Assembly: GCF_042186555.1 (NCBI RefSeq)
Contig: NC_133336.1
Coordinates: forward strand, 37,250,338 to 37,314,337
DNA from: Aquarana catesbeiana
Lineage: Eukaryota > Chordata > Amphibia > Anura > Ranidae
Length of the DNA stretch: 64,000 bases
Direction of reading: 5' to 3'
Shown piece after piece: positions 22,495 through 35,161 of this stretch (the first letter of the stretch is position 1; the number at the start of each line of letters is the position of its first letter). Made by a program: the position numbers and the translations under genes. The notes below the pieces were generated by a model. That model was not told the origin of the DNA and searched no databases. It worked only from the letters and a program-made list of their open reading frames with translations.

Positions 22495-23953
22495 GGTGTT
22501 ACTAAACCCAGAACCCAGCAGTCACTATATCTGGTCTACCACAGTACACAGAACATGGAAATGCAATTATTTTAGTACATATAAACTGCTAAATACCTTT
22601 TCTCTTTAGCTGTCTAAAGCAGTCCTGTGACTTCTATCAGTGTCCGGCCGGGCACTGGTTAAAGCTTGTAGAAGGAGTTTTTATTCTCCTCTGACTCTCC
22701 TATGAGGCTGCAGGACCCCTGACCCATTGCCTGGACAGTGCTGATTGGTCCTGTGCCGATTACTGGAGGTCCCCGGGTTACAAACGGAGGGAGATAATAG
22801 GAAGTGGGAGGAAATCTACCCCTAGGAAGGGAAATTCACTCCTGTAAGATGTCTCGTGGGGAAAAAGGAGTCTCCACTGAAGCTTTATCACCAATTTCTT
22901 GTTTCCACAAAAACCCCAAATGTTCAAAATCAAATTGTCACAGGGACAGAAAGTGAGGTGAAATCTTCTGTCCAGGGTCACTGACAGCAAAACAAATGTT
23001 ACAGGGGTGTTAACCCTTCCCTATGCTATCCAAAAAACTTAAAAAAAAAATTTTTGGGTTGGAGTTACACTTAAAAAATTTACCTTTTCTGAATTGCATA
23101 CAAATTCAACTTAAGAACAAACCTACATACCCTGTCTTGTTTGTAACCCGGGGACTGCCTGTGCATGCACCCTGCCGGAAGAAAAACTCTCTATAGCAAT
23201 ACAAGCCAAACTGAGCATGTGCAGTGTGCCAAAAAACAAGGAGATCGCCCAGGGGACTTTAGATGAGGTGAGTATGGTTAGCGTATAAACATATCAATAA
23301 TAAATTCAATCTCATTTTTATAACAACCTGTCATGCGTATTGAACAGTAAAAATAAATACCAAGCCGATTTAGTAATGCATATAATATAGGAAGTGACAT
23401 TCCACGTATAATAATAAAAAGGAATGCAAATACAGGCATCAATAATACCCTACGTGTTTCAGGGGTGGATGCATGTATGATATATCAGTAGGCTTAGGCC
23501 AAGTCACCAAATGTCGGATTCCCAGACAGCAGCAGCAACAAACATCCAGCTCCTGAGCTGAGGAGGCGGAGAAAATGGTAACCCCAACAGGGGACAGCCG
23601 GAGGACAGACATGGCATGGGTGAAGATGTGTGTCCCTAAGGGTCGCAACATGTCCATGGAAGATGTCAACTGAATGACGTGAAAGAATGAGTGAATATGT
23701 GCTCCCCCCTCAAGGAATGGCAACTGCTACGTGTGCGTACAAAAAGCGTGAATGTGCAGAGTGCCCCCCAAGGCTCTGTACTATCAGGAGATGGATTGGG
23801 TACTGTGGAAGAAGGGGAGGATCAGAGAAGACAGGATCAAACAGCCTTTTTACACAATGGGCAGGATTAACCCCTTAGGTTCTACAGTGAGTATAACAAG
23901 CATGCTTTCCTGCATATACAGACTGATTTTACTGTTGTGGATTTAGTAACACT
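22495..23953. mobile_element. TTAA-flanked 'AGTGNNACTAAAC' family element with nested insertions
   Basis: TTAA is at 22491-22494 and 23954-23957. The left end reads GGTGTTACTAAACCC and the right end inward AGTGTTACTAAATCC, a clear inverted pair. It is longer than the copy at 10034-10852 because it holds a MITE at 22768-23157 and an AT-rich repeat at about 23260-23740 containing a 'CCCTGAAACACGTAGGG' motif on the minus strand. Confidence 0.7.
22768..23157. mobile_element. MITE with 'GTCCCCGGGTTACAAAC' inverted ends
   Basis: Termini GGTCCCCGGGTTACAAAC and, inward from the right, AGTCCCCGGGTTACAAAC are near-perfect inverted repeats. The interior has no coding capacity. It is inserted in the TTAA-flanked element. 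Superfamily not assigned. Confidence 0.75.
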
Positions 23954-24167
23954 TTAACTAGCCTGAGACCTAAGAACCCTCTGACTTCCTGCCAGAAAGT
24001 TGGCATCTGTGTTGCCCTCTTCTGCCTTACTATTTTTCCCAAAACATGATTGTCAGGTCTAGTAACCAATGGTGAAGCAGAAGAGAGCATGGCAGGCATT
24101 ACATTTTCTGTACCTAGTCAAGATGTACATATTAGAAAAGGCTCAGATTAGCTTGAGAAAACTGTAA

Positions 24168-24573
24168 TGCCGCGTACACATGACCGGACTTTACGGCATA
24201 CTTGGTCCTGCGGACCGGAGTCCGTCGGACGATTTGATCGTGTGTGGGCTCCAGCTGACTTTTTTTTCTCAAAAGTTTGACGGACCTAGAAATGAAACAT
24301 GTTTCAAATCTGTCCGACGGACTCGAGTCCCGTCGAAAAGTCCGCTCGTCTGTATGCTAGTCCGATGGACAAAAACCGACGTTAGGGCAGCTATTGGCTA
24401 CTGGCTATGAGCTTTCTTGTTTTAGTCCGGTCGTACGTCATCACGTACGAATCCGTCGGACTTTGGTTGATCGTGTGTAGGAAAGTCCATTCATTCGGAA
24501 AGTCCGTTGTAAAGTCCGTCGAAAAGTCCGCCGGACAAAGTCTGCCGTAAAGTCCGCTCGCGTGTACGCGGCA
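24168..24573. mobile_element. Harbinger-like MITE, copy 1
   Basis: Inverted ends TGCCGCGTACACATGACCGG and, inward, TGCCGCGTACACGCGAGCGG are flanked by TAA on each side (24165-24167 and 24574-24576). The interior repeats 'tccgtcggac' and 'gtccg' words in both orientations, so the whole element can fold back. A 3-bp TWA target duplication is typical of PIF/Harbinger. Further copies: 40178-40592, 40981-41392, 52013-52465. Confidence 0.85.
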
Positions 24574-24576
24574 TAA

Positions 24577-26251
24577 GAGATATGGATAGCCAGTGGAGGA
24601 GGCTGGGTTGCCCTTTTGTTAAAAAGCATACTGTACACGTTCTTAATTTCTTAATGTCATAAGGAAAGGCTAGTCTTTATTAAGCCCTAACATAGGTCCT
24701 CAAGTGCATTCCATAATGACTCTAATGACATCCATGTCTCAAGCCATAATGAAGAGGGGTTTTCTTTTTTTTTCCACCGGAATGCGTCAACTGTGTTTGA
24801 TGCTTTTAACCAATAAACATTTCAAAAAGACCTTCAAGTGAGGCAAACATTTATATAAGTGCTCCTCAATGTACATTCAAGAGTTTATTTTCTGTTGAAT
24901 GAACCCTTTGCCGTAGCAGCTTAGGACCTGAAGAAGGTCAATATACACTATACTTCCATTGAAGATCTGCGTCCTTGAAGGAAAACATACTCCACCCGTA
25001 TATCCATAAGAATCCATTCTCAAATCTACTGGTCCAGCGCCATCACACACATTAGATACTTCCGTGAGAGGAAAGGATTGCTTTAGGAACAGTTGTAATG
25101 ACATCAGCAGCTCATCAATTGACGTTACCCGTTTCCTGGGCTCTTTTCTTGAAATCTGATTCCTGAATAGCTACAGTAGGATTCTTATTTCTCTTTGCAC
25201 ATTTTGTATTATGAAGTGACTACTGAGTGAGTCACAGTGAGTTACTGATCTGCTCATATCAAACGAGGTTTCATTAAAAAAAATATTGCCTATACATGGC
25301 ATTCATCTCTCTGAACAGATGGCATATATTTAATTAGGCCTAATAAAACAACAAACGTGCCATACATGACATTATGGAAAATAATTGTAGATCATGATAA
25401 TCTCAATCATGCAATGACAAACCAATGACTTTGTAAAAGTCAGCCGCCAATCGCACTAAACTTAAAGATTACCAAATAGCCGATCCAGTAAAAAAACGAG
25501 GGTTGTTTTATGGGAAAAGCTATTGCTTTATTACGTTGTTTTTACTGGGGCAATCCCTCTAATGATTTTACACAATGCACCATAAAGTTCTTTGGGGCCA
25601 AGCCAACACAACGGAACCATGTGTTTTTTTTAATATATATAAATGTACAGTATATATAACTGCATCTGCTTATACTATGATATTGATCCAATAAAAAGAA
25701 CATTACACAGCCTGCGGAGCTTGCATTGCCTGGGTCACTGGCTTTTTACTAACAGATGTTTAGCTATACAAGAGCAGTCTCATTAGTCACTGGCTGTCTG
25801 CTTGTACCTTAAACCTGTCAAAACAAGAATGGATATGGATGCCTTGTGTATGGAGCTCTTGTTTATATTCAGGGCAAGCCATTATAGCTTCAGCAATCTA
25901 AAGCAGGCATTTCTACTTTAGTTTGGCCTTTGAGACACACTCAAACCAATAAGCAGATCTACGTATTAAGGTGTAAACTTGAAATTAATTTTTTAGTATG
26001 TGGGTTATCATGTCTTACTGCATGCATTTTATTAATAAAATCATTTTTTGGGGAATCCGATGCAAAGTTTCTTTCCTGGCGATCCTGTCGGTAATAGCAC
26101 TTCTTGTTTCAGGCTGACAATGCTAAGCCAATGCCTTGCAATTATCAGCAGTGTTGTCAGCCTGCTGGGAGACTCATTCGGATGGCTGCTGGGCTGTCTA
26201 TTAGGTCTGTAGGAGGCATGTGTACAACTAATGGGCAGCCCAATGGTCAAC
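24577..26251. other. Intron sequence, no gene recognised
   Basis: Ordinary AT-rich sequence. No exon, transposon end or RNA gene could be supported. Confidence 0.4.
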
Positions 26252-26522
26252 TTAAAGCAGAGTTCCACCCAGATTTTTTCCTCCTTACCATGCAGCAGTA
26301 ATGTGTATCCTTAAAATGAATTGGCATTTTTTAAAATGTATTCTTTCTGTTCACCTACCTGATTTATGCCTATATCTAATTTCACTTCCTCCTCTAGTGG
26401 GCCGCGGCCACAGACATAATTTCCGGTTTTGCATTGGCTCCTCGAAGATCTTGGTCAGCTTGGCATGTCCTCTATGGAAATTCTTGGCCAGCTTGGCATT
26501 GCACGGCTCCAGTAACATTTAA

Positions 26523-27520
26523 AGTGGTTGTACACCCTGTACAGCCACTTTTACCTACAGGTAAGCCTACATTAAAGCGTTTGTAAAGGTGTTTTTTTTT
26601 TTTTTAAAAAATAACAAACATGTTATACTTACCTTCACTGTGCAGCTCGTTCTGCACAGAGTGGCCCCGAACCTCGTCTTCTGGGGTCCCTCGGCGGCTG
26701 TTTCAGCTCCTCCCCGCAAGCATTCACCACCTTAATGCGAGCTCCCTCGCACGGTGGTGAGTGCTTGCGGGCGCGCTCCCGTGATACAGCCGGCGGCTAT
26801 AGCCGCTCGCTGTATCACTCGGCCCCGCCCCCCGGCGCGCCGCGTCATCGGATGTGATTGACAGCAGCGCGAGCCAATGGCTGCGCTGCTTTCAATCCAT
26901 CCACTGCAGCCAATCAGCGGCCAGGGTGAGCGGAGGAACAGATGTCGGGAATGCGAAGCTGACTTTCGAGGCGTCAGGTAAGTAAAACGGGGGGCCTGGG
27001 GGCGGCGGTTCTGTCAGAAGTTTTTTCACCTTAATGCATAGAATGCATTAAGGTGAAAAAATTTTTACCTTTACAACCCCTTTAAGGCTAACCTGTAGGT
27101 GCTTGAAATATCTCCTAAACCTCCACTGTTTAGGAGATATTTAAAAAAATGCCGAGCGCCGATGAGCACGGTGCATGCGCCGATTTCTACAGCACATGCA
27201 CCCATTTCTATAGCACATGTGCACTTTAGAAAGGGCACATTGTGCCGTTTCTAATAGGGGTCATGCCGTGACTGGTGACTCCCGAGCGCATGCGCGAGAG
27301 TGATGTCACACAGCTCCGGCTAGTTACAGAGCCGGAGTTTGTGGCCCCGGAAGGAAGAGGGGTGAAGATGGACGCTCGCTGCTAGTGAGGACATCAGTGA
27401 CATTACAGGTTTTGGTTTCAGGTAAGTGACACATAATGGGCTACTATGCAGTGCATAGTAGCCCATTATGCTTTACCTTTGCTGGGAAATAAAGAGGAAG
27501 TAAAACCCACCAGGGTTTAC
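26523..27520. mobile_element. Middle TTAA-flanked element of the nest
   Basis: It follows TTAA at 26519-26522 with end AGTGGTTGTACACCC. It shares the 'aggagatat...cctaaacc' hairpin, 'gtgatgtcac' and 'cataatgggct...cccattatg' palindromes with the element at 54727-55147, in the opposite order. The right boundary is uncertain, somewhere within 27480-27530. Confidence 0.6.
26576..27081. mobile_element. Inner TTAA-flanked MITE, 'AGTGGTNNTAAA' family, copy 3
   Basis: TTAA is at 26572-26575 and 27082-27085. The ends are AGCGTTTGTAAAGG and, inward, AGGGGTTGTAAAGG. GC-rich core with a 'caccaccttaatgcgag...ctcgcacggtggtg' stem. It interrupts the middle element, so it is the youngest of the three. Confidence 0.8.
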
Positions 27521-27839
27521 TTCCTCTTTATCATTGGCGTCTATGGAAAATCTTGGTTAGCTAACCAAAATTGCACCACACTGCACATGCGCAAGATCGG
27601 CAGGTGCATGCTGGGTAGCCAGAATGCACAGAATCCAGGAACAAGGACACTGTGACTTCAGATGCCCATGCTGGAGATGGCCGCGCTGTGCAGGAACTTC
27701 ACAAAGTAAGAAAACAATGCTGCACAGATAGACAACGGGGAATAGTTTACAGCATACCTTTGTTACATTGCACGAGGCATGAGTATTCTAGGGGAATTTT
27801 TATCTTATAAGTCATATTTCGGCCAGAACTCCGCTTTAA

Positions 27840-28808
27840 GAAATGCACATAGGATCAGCCATGTCTCTTGGATAACAACAAAGGGTTCAATAATTGGCCA
27901 ATGTGGCTGCATTTCTTACTGCATCAAAAAAGCCTTTTTTTCTGTTTCAGGCCTCAGCTTCTTTTACTTGCTGAAGAGCAAGAATGCCTACACATACAAA
28001 TTAATATTCAAATTCTTGCATGCAGGGATGGCAGTTTGGCCGACTATACATGGTGCAAATTTCTTTTCTGCAACCACGGGCGACTGTCTGCTCCCGGCGG
28101 GGGGGGGGGGGGGGGACGGGACGACCTCCCCCATGTTCCCCATGAACCACGTTCACCAATTGTACATTGTCATTCTCATTTTTTCTTTGGCCAAATGCTG
28201 GGGTCACTAATGTTATTAAATGCATTCTCACTTAAAAAAAAAATGAGAAGCATTTGAAGATGCACAAATCTCCAAGAACCCAAATCCAAAGTTCCTGGTT
28301 GTCATTACACTTGCCAGCTATGCAGAGCGAAGGAGACAGATAACAGTGGAAATCTCTTGCCTTCTTAGCTTGGTTTACAAACCTCGGCTCAGCAACGATC
28401 AAGGTGAATTATGAAATATGAAGAATATTCCTCAAGCCATTAAACAGGTGTCACTTTGCAAAATTGCCAGCTCCCCCATCATGTTTAAAACTGTGTTAAA
28501 TGTTCCCTGCTTTCCTACCCCAGATGTTATGTTTATACGCCATTAATCCCGCTGGTAAGTCATGGATGTATATAAAGTACACCTGTTACATATAGGCTCG
28601 AGGCAAGCTTATTGTAAATTGATGGATGTGCAGATTCACCAGGAAGAAGTGAGATCTCTGAGTCATGATCTGCCATAGTGATGTCCCTACATTCCAGTTA
28701 GTTGGTAGGTCCCATCCTCAAGAATATCGGAGAAGCTCATTATAATGGTAGCCTCTTTTATATGAGTAATATGTCTTTTTAAGCAGGGGGTCTACCGGTT
28801 GCCTAGAG
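27840..28808. other. Intron sequence with G homopolymer
   Basis: A G run occurs at about 28099-28115. No gene recognised. The 8-bp duplication GCCTAGAG for the next element is at 28801-28808. Confidence 0.45.
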
Positions 28809-29300
28809 CAGCCTTTTTCAACCAGGGTGCCTTGAGGATTCTTCAGGGGTGCCTAAAAATTTCCCAGAAATTGTTTACACGCCAGCATGTGGATGAAGGC
28901 TGTCTTTTAGTTTTACTAAGTCACGGGCTTTCATTGTGCACCATTACAACCTTCTAGCTGCCTGCGTCCTAATGACCAATGGCGTCATCTGTTGATAAGG
29001 AGGCTGTCAGTTGCCTGCATAGCATCCTTGTTTGAGCTTCCCTGCCCCTCTCCATCAGCACTGGGGGTCACATTAGCTGAGTTATGTAGAAACATTGGAA
29101 TACTAGTCCGTACCAGTTTGCAAAAGTGTATTTGCTTTGGAATAAATCACTTCTAACGTTGGGTGTCCTACTTGGACTTGTGGATGTTGCTACATTATGT
29201 AAAACTATTAGAATAGTTTTTACTTTATAGATCGGGGTGCCTCGAGATTGTCCATCGTTTTTAAAGGGTGCCTTAACTGAAAAAAGGTTGAGAAACACTT
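28809..29300. mobile_element. hAT-like MITE with 8-bp target duplication
   Basis: Flanked by GCCTAGAG at 28801-28808 and 29301-29308. The ends are CAGCCTTTTTCAACC and, inward from the right, AAGTGTTTCTCAACC, followed by 'gggtgcct' blocks on both sides. Exact 8-bp duplication plus CAGNG..TCAACC-type ends fit the hAT superfamily. No transposase is present. Confidence 0.85.
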
Positions 29301-29308
29301 GCCTAGAG

Positions 29309-30375
29309 GACCAGTGAGCTAAGACATGGGCCCATTAGCTTCATAAGCCAAGTTCCCTTACTTGCAAGACTCTTGGTGGTCTCATTGTTTGGGACAAGTG
29401 CCCTTTCCCCTTTAAAAGAACACAGCCCTGCAAAGGCTATAGAGGTATTCAAGGCTAAACTTTATATATGATCTTTATTGCATACTGCCATTGGTCCAGC
29501 TTGGAACAATGTAAGTATGCATATTTCATATCGGAAGGCCAATGGGGAAGCTCACAATTTTGCACTGCTACACCGATAGCCGTGATTTTCTGAAACCTGT
29601 GTGAGCGGCTTACCCTCTGCACACTGACCAGGGGGGGGGGGGTCACCCTTATGGCACTGCTGCCATTCACAGAACAGCTTGTATTTTTTTAATGAATACA
29701 AGGTGTTCTCTGATTGGATGAGGTAGAGTTAATGACACCCCCATCCCTCCTCTATCTTGTTCAATCAAACAGCAATTTGAATTCATAGAACAAATACTGG
29801 GCATTCTATGAATGGCAGAAGTGCCGAGTGAGCACCCCCTGTTGTCAGTATGCAGACTGGCTATCACTGTAGTAGTGCCGGATACAACTGTGAATCATCG
29901 GCTTCCCGAGTGGCCCCTTAGAGGTGAAATATACTTACTTACATTGGTCCAAGCTGGGCCAATGTAAGCATGCAATAAAGGCCAAGCCTGGAGTTCAGCT
30001 TTAATTAAAGCACAGCTCCAGCCAAAATGTTATTCCAGTTTTTGATAAAGTGGGGGAGGGTATATAATTCTGTCATATCTTGGATACTATTTGTGACCCC
30101 TTCTGTCCCTCTCGTACTAAAACAAGAAACTGTTTCCCTGGGTTCTAATCTATCCCTAATCTATCTAATCTATCTAATATAGAAGTTACTCATCACTGTG
30201 CCTTTGACACTCTGTCATAGCACCGGGAAGGAAGACGAAACGTCCCTGGTAGGGACAGAGTCGGCAATAAAAACCTGACAGAGGTTCTAACTCCCCCCAC
30301 ACTATCCAAAACAGGGTTACAAATACAATATTTTAATTAAAAGCACCTATGCTTTGGAGTAGGCCTGTTTCAGGC
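29309..30375. other. Intron sequence with a probable old MITE
   Basis: An inverted pair around 'cattggtccagcttggaaca' (about 29488-29510) and 'cattggtccaagctgggcca' (about 29942-29962), with 'ctttattgcata' and 'tgcaataaag' words, suggests a decayed MITE at roughly 29455-29990. A G run is at 29631-29641. No gene recognised. Confidence 0.45.
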
Positions 30376-30807
30376 ATCATGCATACTGGGCGTTTGACTT
30401 TGTCCCCTGGACGCCTTACTCCTGGCAGGAAAAAGCAGCTTAAAAAATGTGACTAAAGCTACATATTGCACAAGTGTTTAGCCGTGCAATGTGTGGCTTG
30501 AGCATTTATGAATTCCATTGGTCAGATTATTGATTTATCTAGCCACTGGAATGAACGCGCAAGCGCTAAACACACCTAGCGTTTTAGTGCATTTAGAGCG
30601 TCAAGTATTGTTTTCTGCCCAAAGGCTCCTCTCACTCTACGGTGCTGGTGATGGGCTTTTTTTTCTGCCTGTCAACACTCCTCCTCTAATACACGTGTAA
30701 ACTCCTATGTACGCATGGACACATAGGCAAGCTTTTACAGGCAGAGAAAAAAAGTCAAACGCCTGTTAAAGAGGTGTTTTTTTAAGCCCTGTGTGCATGA
30801 GCCCTAA
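30376..30807. mobile_element. Probable MITE with 'CATGCANAC..GGGC' ends
   Basis: The left end 'atcatgcatactgggcg' and the right end inward 'gctcatgcacacagggc' form an imperfect inverted pair. The interior has 'gtttgac' and 'gtcaaac' words in opposite orientation. Target duplication not identified. Confidence 0.5.
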
Positions 30808-31424
30808 GGAATATGTGTATAAGATCTTATGGTTTATTGGTCATCAAAGCTGATTTAATAAGAATTACACAGAGTAGTGTTGGTGTTCAGAGTGTATTTA
30901 AACATATCAATGTAATTTTACATGTTCATCAAATTGGTGCAATCTGATTAGTTGATCGTGATCGCTGCACATTGCCTTAGTAAATGAGACATAACCGTAC
31001 ATTCAGAAAGTATTTATGCAGCCCTATGTAGCCAATAATGCTTTAGAATTACCAGAAAATTGTAACAAGATGGGTTTCCCATCATTTGCAAAAACTGTAA
31101 TTAGCAAAATTGTTATTAAGTTTTTGCATCTGATAAGCTTCCTTTTAGTAACATCAGTGCATATATACTGTTTGACTTGAATGCCCCCCCCCCCCCCCGT
31201 ACCAAACTGATGTTTTGGATTTAAAAATTCTAATCCTTGGGCTATTGTTCTTAGCAAAAGCCAATTGTCTATATTTAAGGGAAATCTATACTAAGGAAGT
31301 ATGGGAGCTGCCATTGGTGCCAACACTAATTCCCTGGCTGTTCTGATCATACAATAAGCGTCTATGCTTTTGGGGACCTGTATACACATACTAGGGACAA
31401 TTTAGATATAATCCAATTAACCTG
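30808..31424. other. Intron sequence with C homopolymer
   Basis: Contains a C run at about 31183-31198. Nothing else recognised. Confidence 0.4.
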
Positions 31425-31729
31425 CCAGCATGTCTTTGGAGTGTGGGAGGAAATCCATGCAAGCACAATACATTCTAATTCTAGTGCCCTCCATGGCAAG
31501 TGATCCTAGTGCTGCAAGGCAAGAGGGGGCCAACACTAAGCCACTGTGCTGTCCATATACTAGAAACTATGTCCAGTAATCTGCATGGATTGAGCACATG
31601 TGTGATGTATACAGGAGTCAACTGACCCACTCATATTTGGAATGTGGAAGGAAACTCACACAAGCACAGGGAGAACATGCAAACCCCTATTGCTACAAGA
31701 CAAGAGTGCTAACCACTAAGCCATTGCGC

Positions 31730-31733
<4 letters not shown>

Positions 31734-31783
<50 letters not shown>
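31734..31783. repeat. TA then CA microsatellite
   Basis: A pure 'at' run followed by a pure 'ac' run within the SINE-like array. Confidence 0.95.
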
Positions 31784-31784
<1 letters not shown>

Positions 31785-32306
31785 CTTAGAAACTGTGTCC
31801 AATAATCTGCATGGAGTGAGCACACACTTGATATAGACAGGAGCCAATGGACCCACCAATCTTGGAGTGTGGGAGGAAACAAGCACAGGAAGAACATGCA
31901 AACTCTATGCAGGTAGTGTCCTGGATGAAATTTGACCCTTGTGCCATAAGGCAAGAGCGCTAACCACTAGGCCACTGCATACATACTAGGGCCAAATAAC
32001 CTACCAGCATGTCTTTGGAGTGTGGAAAGAAACCCATGCAAGCACAGGGGGGGAACATGCAAACTCTGGTCCCCTACATGGCAATGGATCCTAGTGCTGC
32101 AAGGCAAGAGAGTGCTATCAACTAACTCACTATTCTGCCCATATACATATCCTAGAAACTGTCCAGTAATCTGCATGGCGTGAACACACATATGATTTAG
32201 ATGGGAGCCAATGGACCAACCAGTATGTCTTTGGAGTGTGGCAGAAAACACAAGCACAGAGGGTAAATGCTAACTGTATTGTCCTGGATAGAATTTGACC
32301 GTAGTG

Positions 32307-32309
<3 letters not shown>

Positions 32310-32345
<36 letters not shown>

Positions 32346-32346
32346 G
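32310..32346. repeat. TA microsatellite
   Basis: A pure 'ta' run ending in a short 'ca' run, within the SINE-like array. Confidence 0.95.
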
Positions 32347-33382
32347 TATATCCTACAAAATGTGTCCAGTAATCTACATGGAGTGAGCACATGTATGATT
32401 CAAAAAGGAGTCAATGACTCACCAGCATGTATTTGTAATTTGAGAAGAAAGCCACGCAAGCATAGGAAAGCATGCAAACCCCTTAAAATGAAGTATCCCG
32501 GATGGGATTCGACCCTGGTGCTGCAAAGCAATTGTACTAAGCACAGCATACATACACATACTAGGGCCAAATGACCTACCAGCATGTGTTCGGAGTGTGG
32601 AAAGTAACCCAGGCAAGCTTAGAAGGAAAAGAGCAAACTTTAGTGCCCTACATGGCAAGCGATCCTAGTGCTGCAAGGCAAAAGAGTGCTATCCACTAAT
32701 CACTGTACTGTCCATACACATATCCTAGAAACTGTGTTCAGTAATCGGCTTGAAGTGAGTACATGTGTGATTTAGACAGGAGCCAACCGACCCACCAGCA
32801 TGTCTTTGGAGTGTGGGAAGAAAGCCACGTAAGCATAGGAAAGCATGCAAACCCCTTGAATGAAGTATCACAGATGGGATTCGACCCCGGTGCTGCAAAG
32901 CAAGAGTGCTAACCACTAAACTACTGCATACATACACATACTAGGGCCAAATAACCTACCAGCATGTCTTTGGAGTGTGGAAAGAAACCCATGCAAGCAC
33001 AGGGGGAAACGTGCAAACTCTAATGCCCTACATGGCCAGCGATCCTAGTGCTGCAAGGCAAGAGAGTGCTATCCATATACATATCCTAGAAACTGTGTCC
33101 AGTAATCTGCATGGAGTGAGCACGTGTTTGATTTAGGTAGGAGCCGATGGAACTACCAGTGTGCGTTTGGAGCGGGAGAGGAAACACAAACACAGGGAGA
33201 ACATGCAAACTGGGATTCGGACCCGGTGCTACAAGGCAAGAGTGCTTTCCACTAAGCCACTGCATACATATACATACTAGGGCCAATTGATCTATAAACA
33301 TGTCTTCAGAGTGTGAGAAGAAACTCGTGCAAGCATAGGGGGAAACAAGCAGACTCCAAACAAGTAGTATCCAAGGACAATA

Positions 33383-33384
<2 letters not shown>

Positions 33385-33448
<64 letters not shown>

Positions 33449-33450
33449 GT
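33385..33450. repeat. TA then CA microsatellite
   Basis: A long 'ta' run of about 52 bp followed by a short 'ca' tail at the end of the SINE-like array. Confidence 0.95.
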
Positions 33451-35161
33451 GTATATTATTTTTAATATCCTAAAATCTACATTGAGTACACGTGTGATGC
33501 CCAGATTCTTCCAGTGCAATGTGTGCTGCTGTTACATGTGCAGCGATAGAGCTGTGGCATGCAGACCCCATTGGTCAGTTCTGACACCATCTGGCACCGA
33601 CTTTTTGCTGACCTAGATATCAAGTGAAGGCAGTCAGCCTTGTTCAGCCAGGAAAGCCTATTGCATTGAGCTTGCACAGTCTATTGCAATGCATGCTTCC
33701 AGTCCCCCCTTGCTTGATTATCCATTTGCTGCTCATTGATCTGTATTTAGGAAACACATGAATACTCTGCGCTACCCAATTACCCTGGCATGAAATCTCA
33801 TCATCCTGAACAAGATGTATCACCCCCTCCTCCTCCTCCTCCTCCTCTCTCTTTCTATTTATTTTTTTCCCATAAAGAGCTCTAAAAATAATAATCCCCC
33901 CTCTGCATTACATGCACTCAGGATCTCCACCTCACCCTCCCATGCTTATCTGTGCAATGCCTCCAAAATCACTGTTTGGGTGTCACAAATAAAACGGATC
34001 TAACAGATTGTAATTCCTGCAAAGGACACAAAAGCTGCTGTGTGTGAACAGTGAAGGGTCTGTTGAGACTTGACCACGCCCCCTCCTCCAGACACCATGT
34101 TAGCCACGCCCACCGGCTCCTTTCTACATTGCTGCTGCTTGTATGAGCAAGATGATGATCAGCTCAGCGCTAAAACACAATTAAATGAGGCTTTTCAGCC
34201 CCCTCCTCCCCCCTATAAGGGAACTGTGCATACCATCTTCAGTGCAAAAATAAATAATAATAATAAAAAAAACACACACACACACCATTGGCAACTGAGG
34301 CTGTATACTGGGATTAGATGTGTTTTTGCAAACACCATCTGTCGACCATTAGTGTATTTATTATAATATGGGGAAAAGTAAATAATTAAATCACAGTTGA
34401 TTGCAGCATGTGCAGTAATAGATTATTAATAGGTGCTGAACAGAAAAAACAAGTTCATTAATGAGCAGCCTATAGGATTTAAGGGAAGGATTCCTCCATA
34501 GCATGGCAATGTGGGATCATCTATTATGTCATTCTGTGATGCATACTTGAAATACCAGCACATCCTAAGCAGGCTGCATGAAGATGGACTGGAGGGCTAC
34601 CAACCCTTCCAAGCCCATCGCTAGACAACTTAACAACAACTTTCCAGGGGGAGGGGGGATCTGATGCTGCATGGGGGATTGTTTGATTGGTATCAATAAA
34701 TGGGGTTGTCGGGGGTATTATGTGATGCAGTGCTGGATATAACCGATTCATCTCTGCCTAGCCTTTTGCAAATGCTGATTGTCGGTGTCACATTTGTTGA
34801 ACGTTTAAACGACCACAAAAAAGGGGGCTTTGTATCCCCTGACTGCATTCAGCTGCTTTGTCAATGGGAAATTGGATGATTGAAGCTGCTTTGCCAGCTC
34901 TCACTCCCTAATGCTGGAGCAATACAGGTGATAATGTAATAGCACACACATTTTTAGACTCAGACGAGCTTGAGCTGTGATTAGACTAATGGCATCCTTC
35001 TTTTAGCTCTGCTTGTACAATGTGATCCTCTGAACACATCAGAGTTTTAAGGCCAAGCATGCAGATTATACAGTTTTTTCCCCCCTAGATATGGACTGGT
35101 GCCATTTAATGGCTTGGTTTTGCATAGGCTAAATAGGTTTGAATTAACGGCCGTTAATTAA
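33451..35161. other. MDGA2 intron 1, proximal non-repetitive sequence
   Basis: Fewer recognisable mobile elements than elsewhere, with CT-rich and TCC-repeat stretches (33823-33850). Being close to the first exon it is a candidate for regulatory elements, but no specific site can be supported from sequence alone. Confidence 0.4.

Larger units (their letters stand above)
26256..27835. mobile_element. Outer element of a three-level TTAA nest
   Basis: TTAA lies at 26252-26255 and 27836-27839. The ends are AGCAGAGTTCCACCC and, inward from the right, AGCGGAGTTCTGGCC. Its interior is split by the element starting at 26523, which itself is split by the element at 26576-27081. The order of insertion is therefore outer first, inner last. 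Confidence 0.7.
31425..33375 (-). repeat. Tandem array of tRNA-SINE-like units with TA/CA tracts
   Basis: About eleven consecutive units of roughly 130-225 bp, each carrying the blocks 'agcatgtctttggagtgtgg', 'gcaagcacagggagaacatg', 'gggattcgacc' and 'gtgctaaccactaagccact' in the same order. On the minus strand the last two read as tggcttagtggttagcac (A-box-like) and ggttcgaatcc-like (B-box-like), as in the RNA polymerase III promoter of tRNA-derived SINEs. TA/CA microsatellites interrupt the array at three places. The arrangement is tandem, not a set of independent scattered insertions. Confidence 0.75.

Noticed and set aside
31425..33375. tRNA genes
   Set aside because: Only A-box-like and B-box-like words in SINE-like units. 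No cloverleaf with acceptor and anticodon stems could be drawn.
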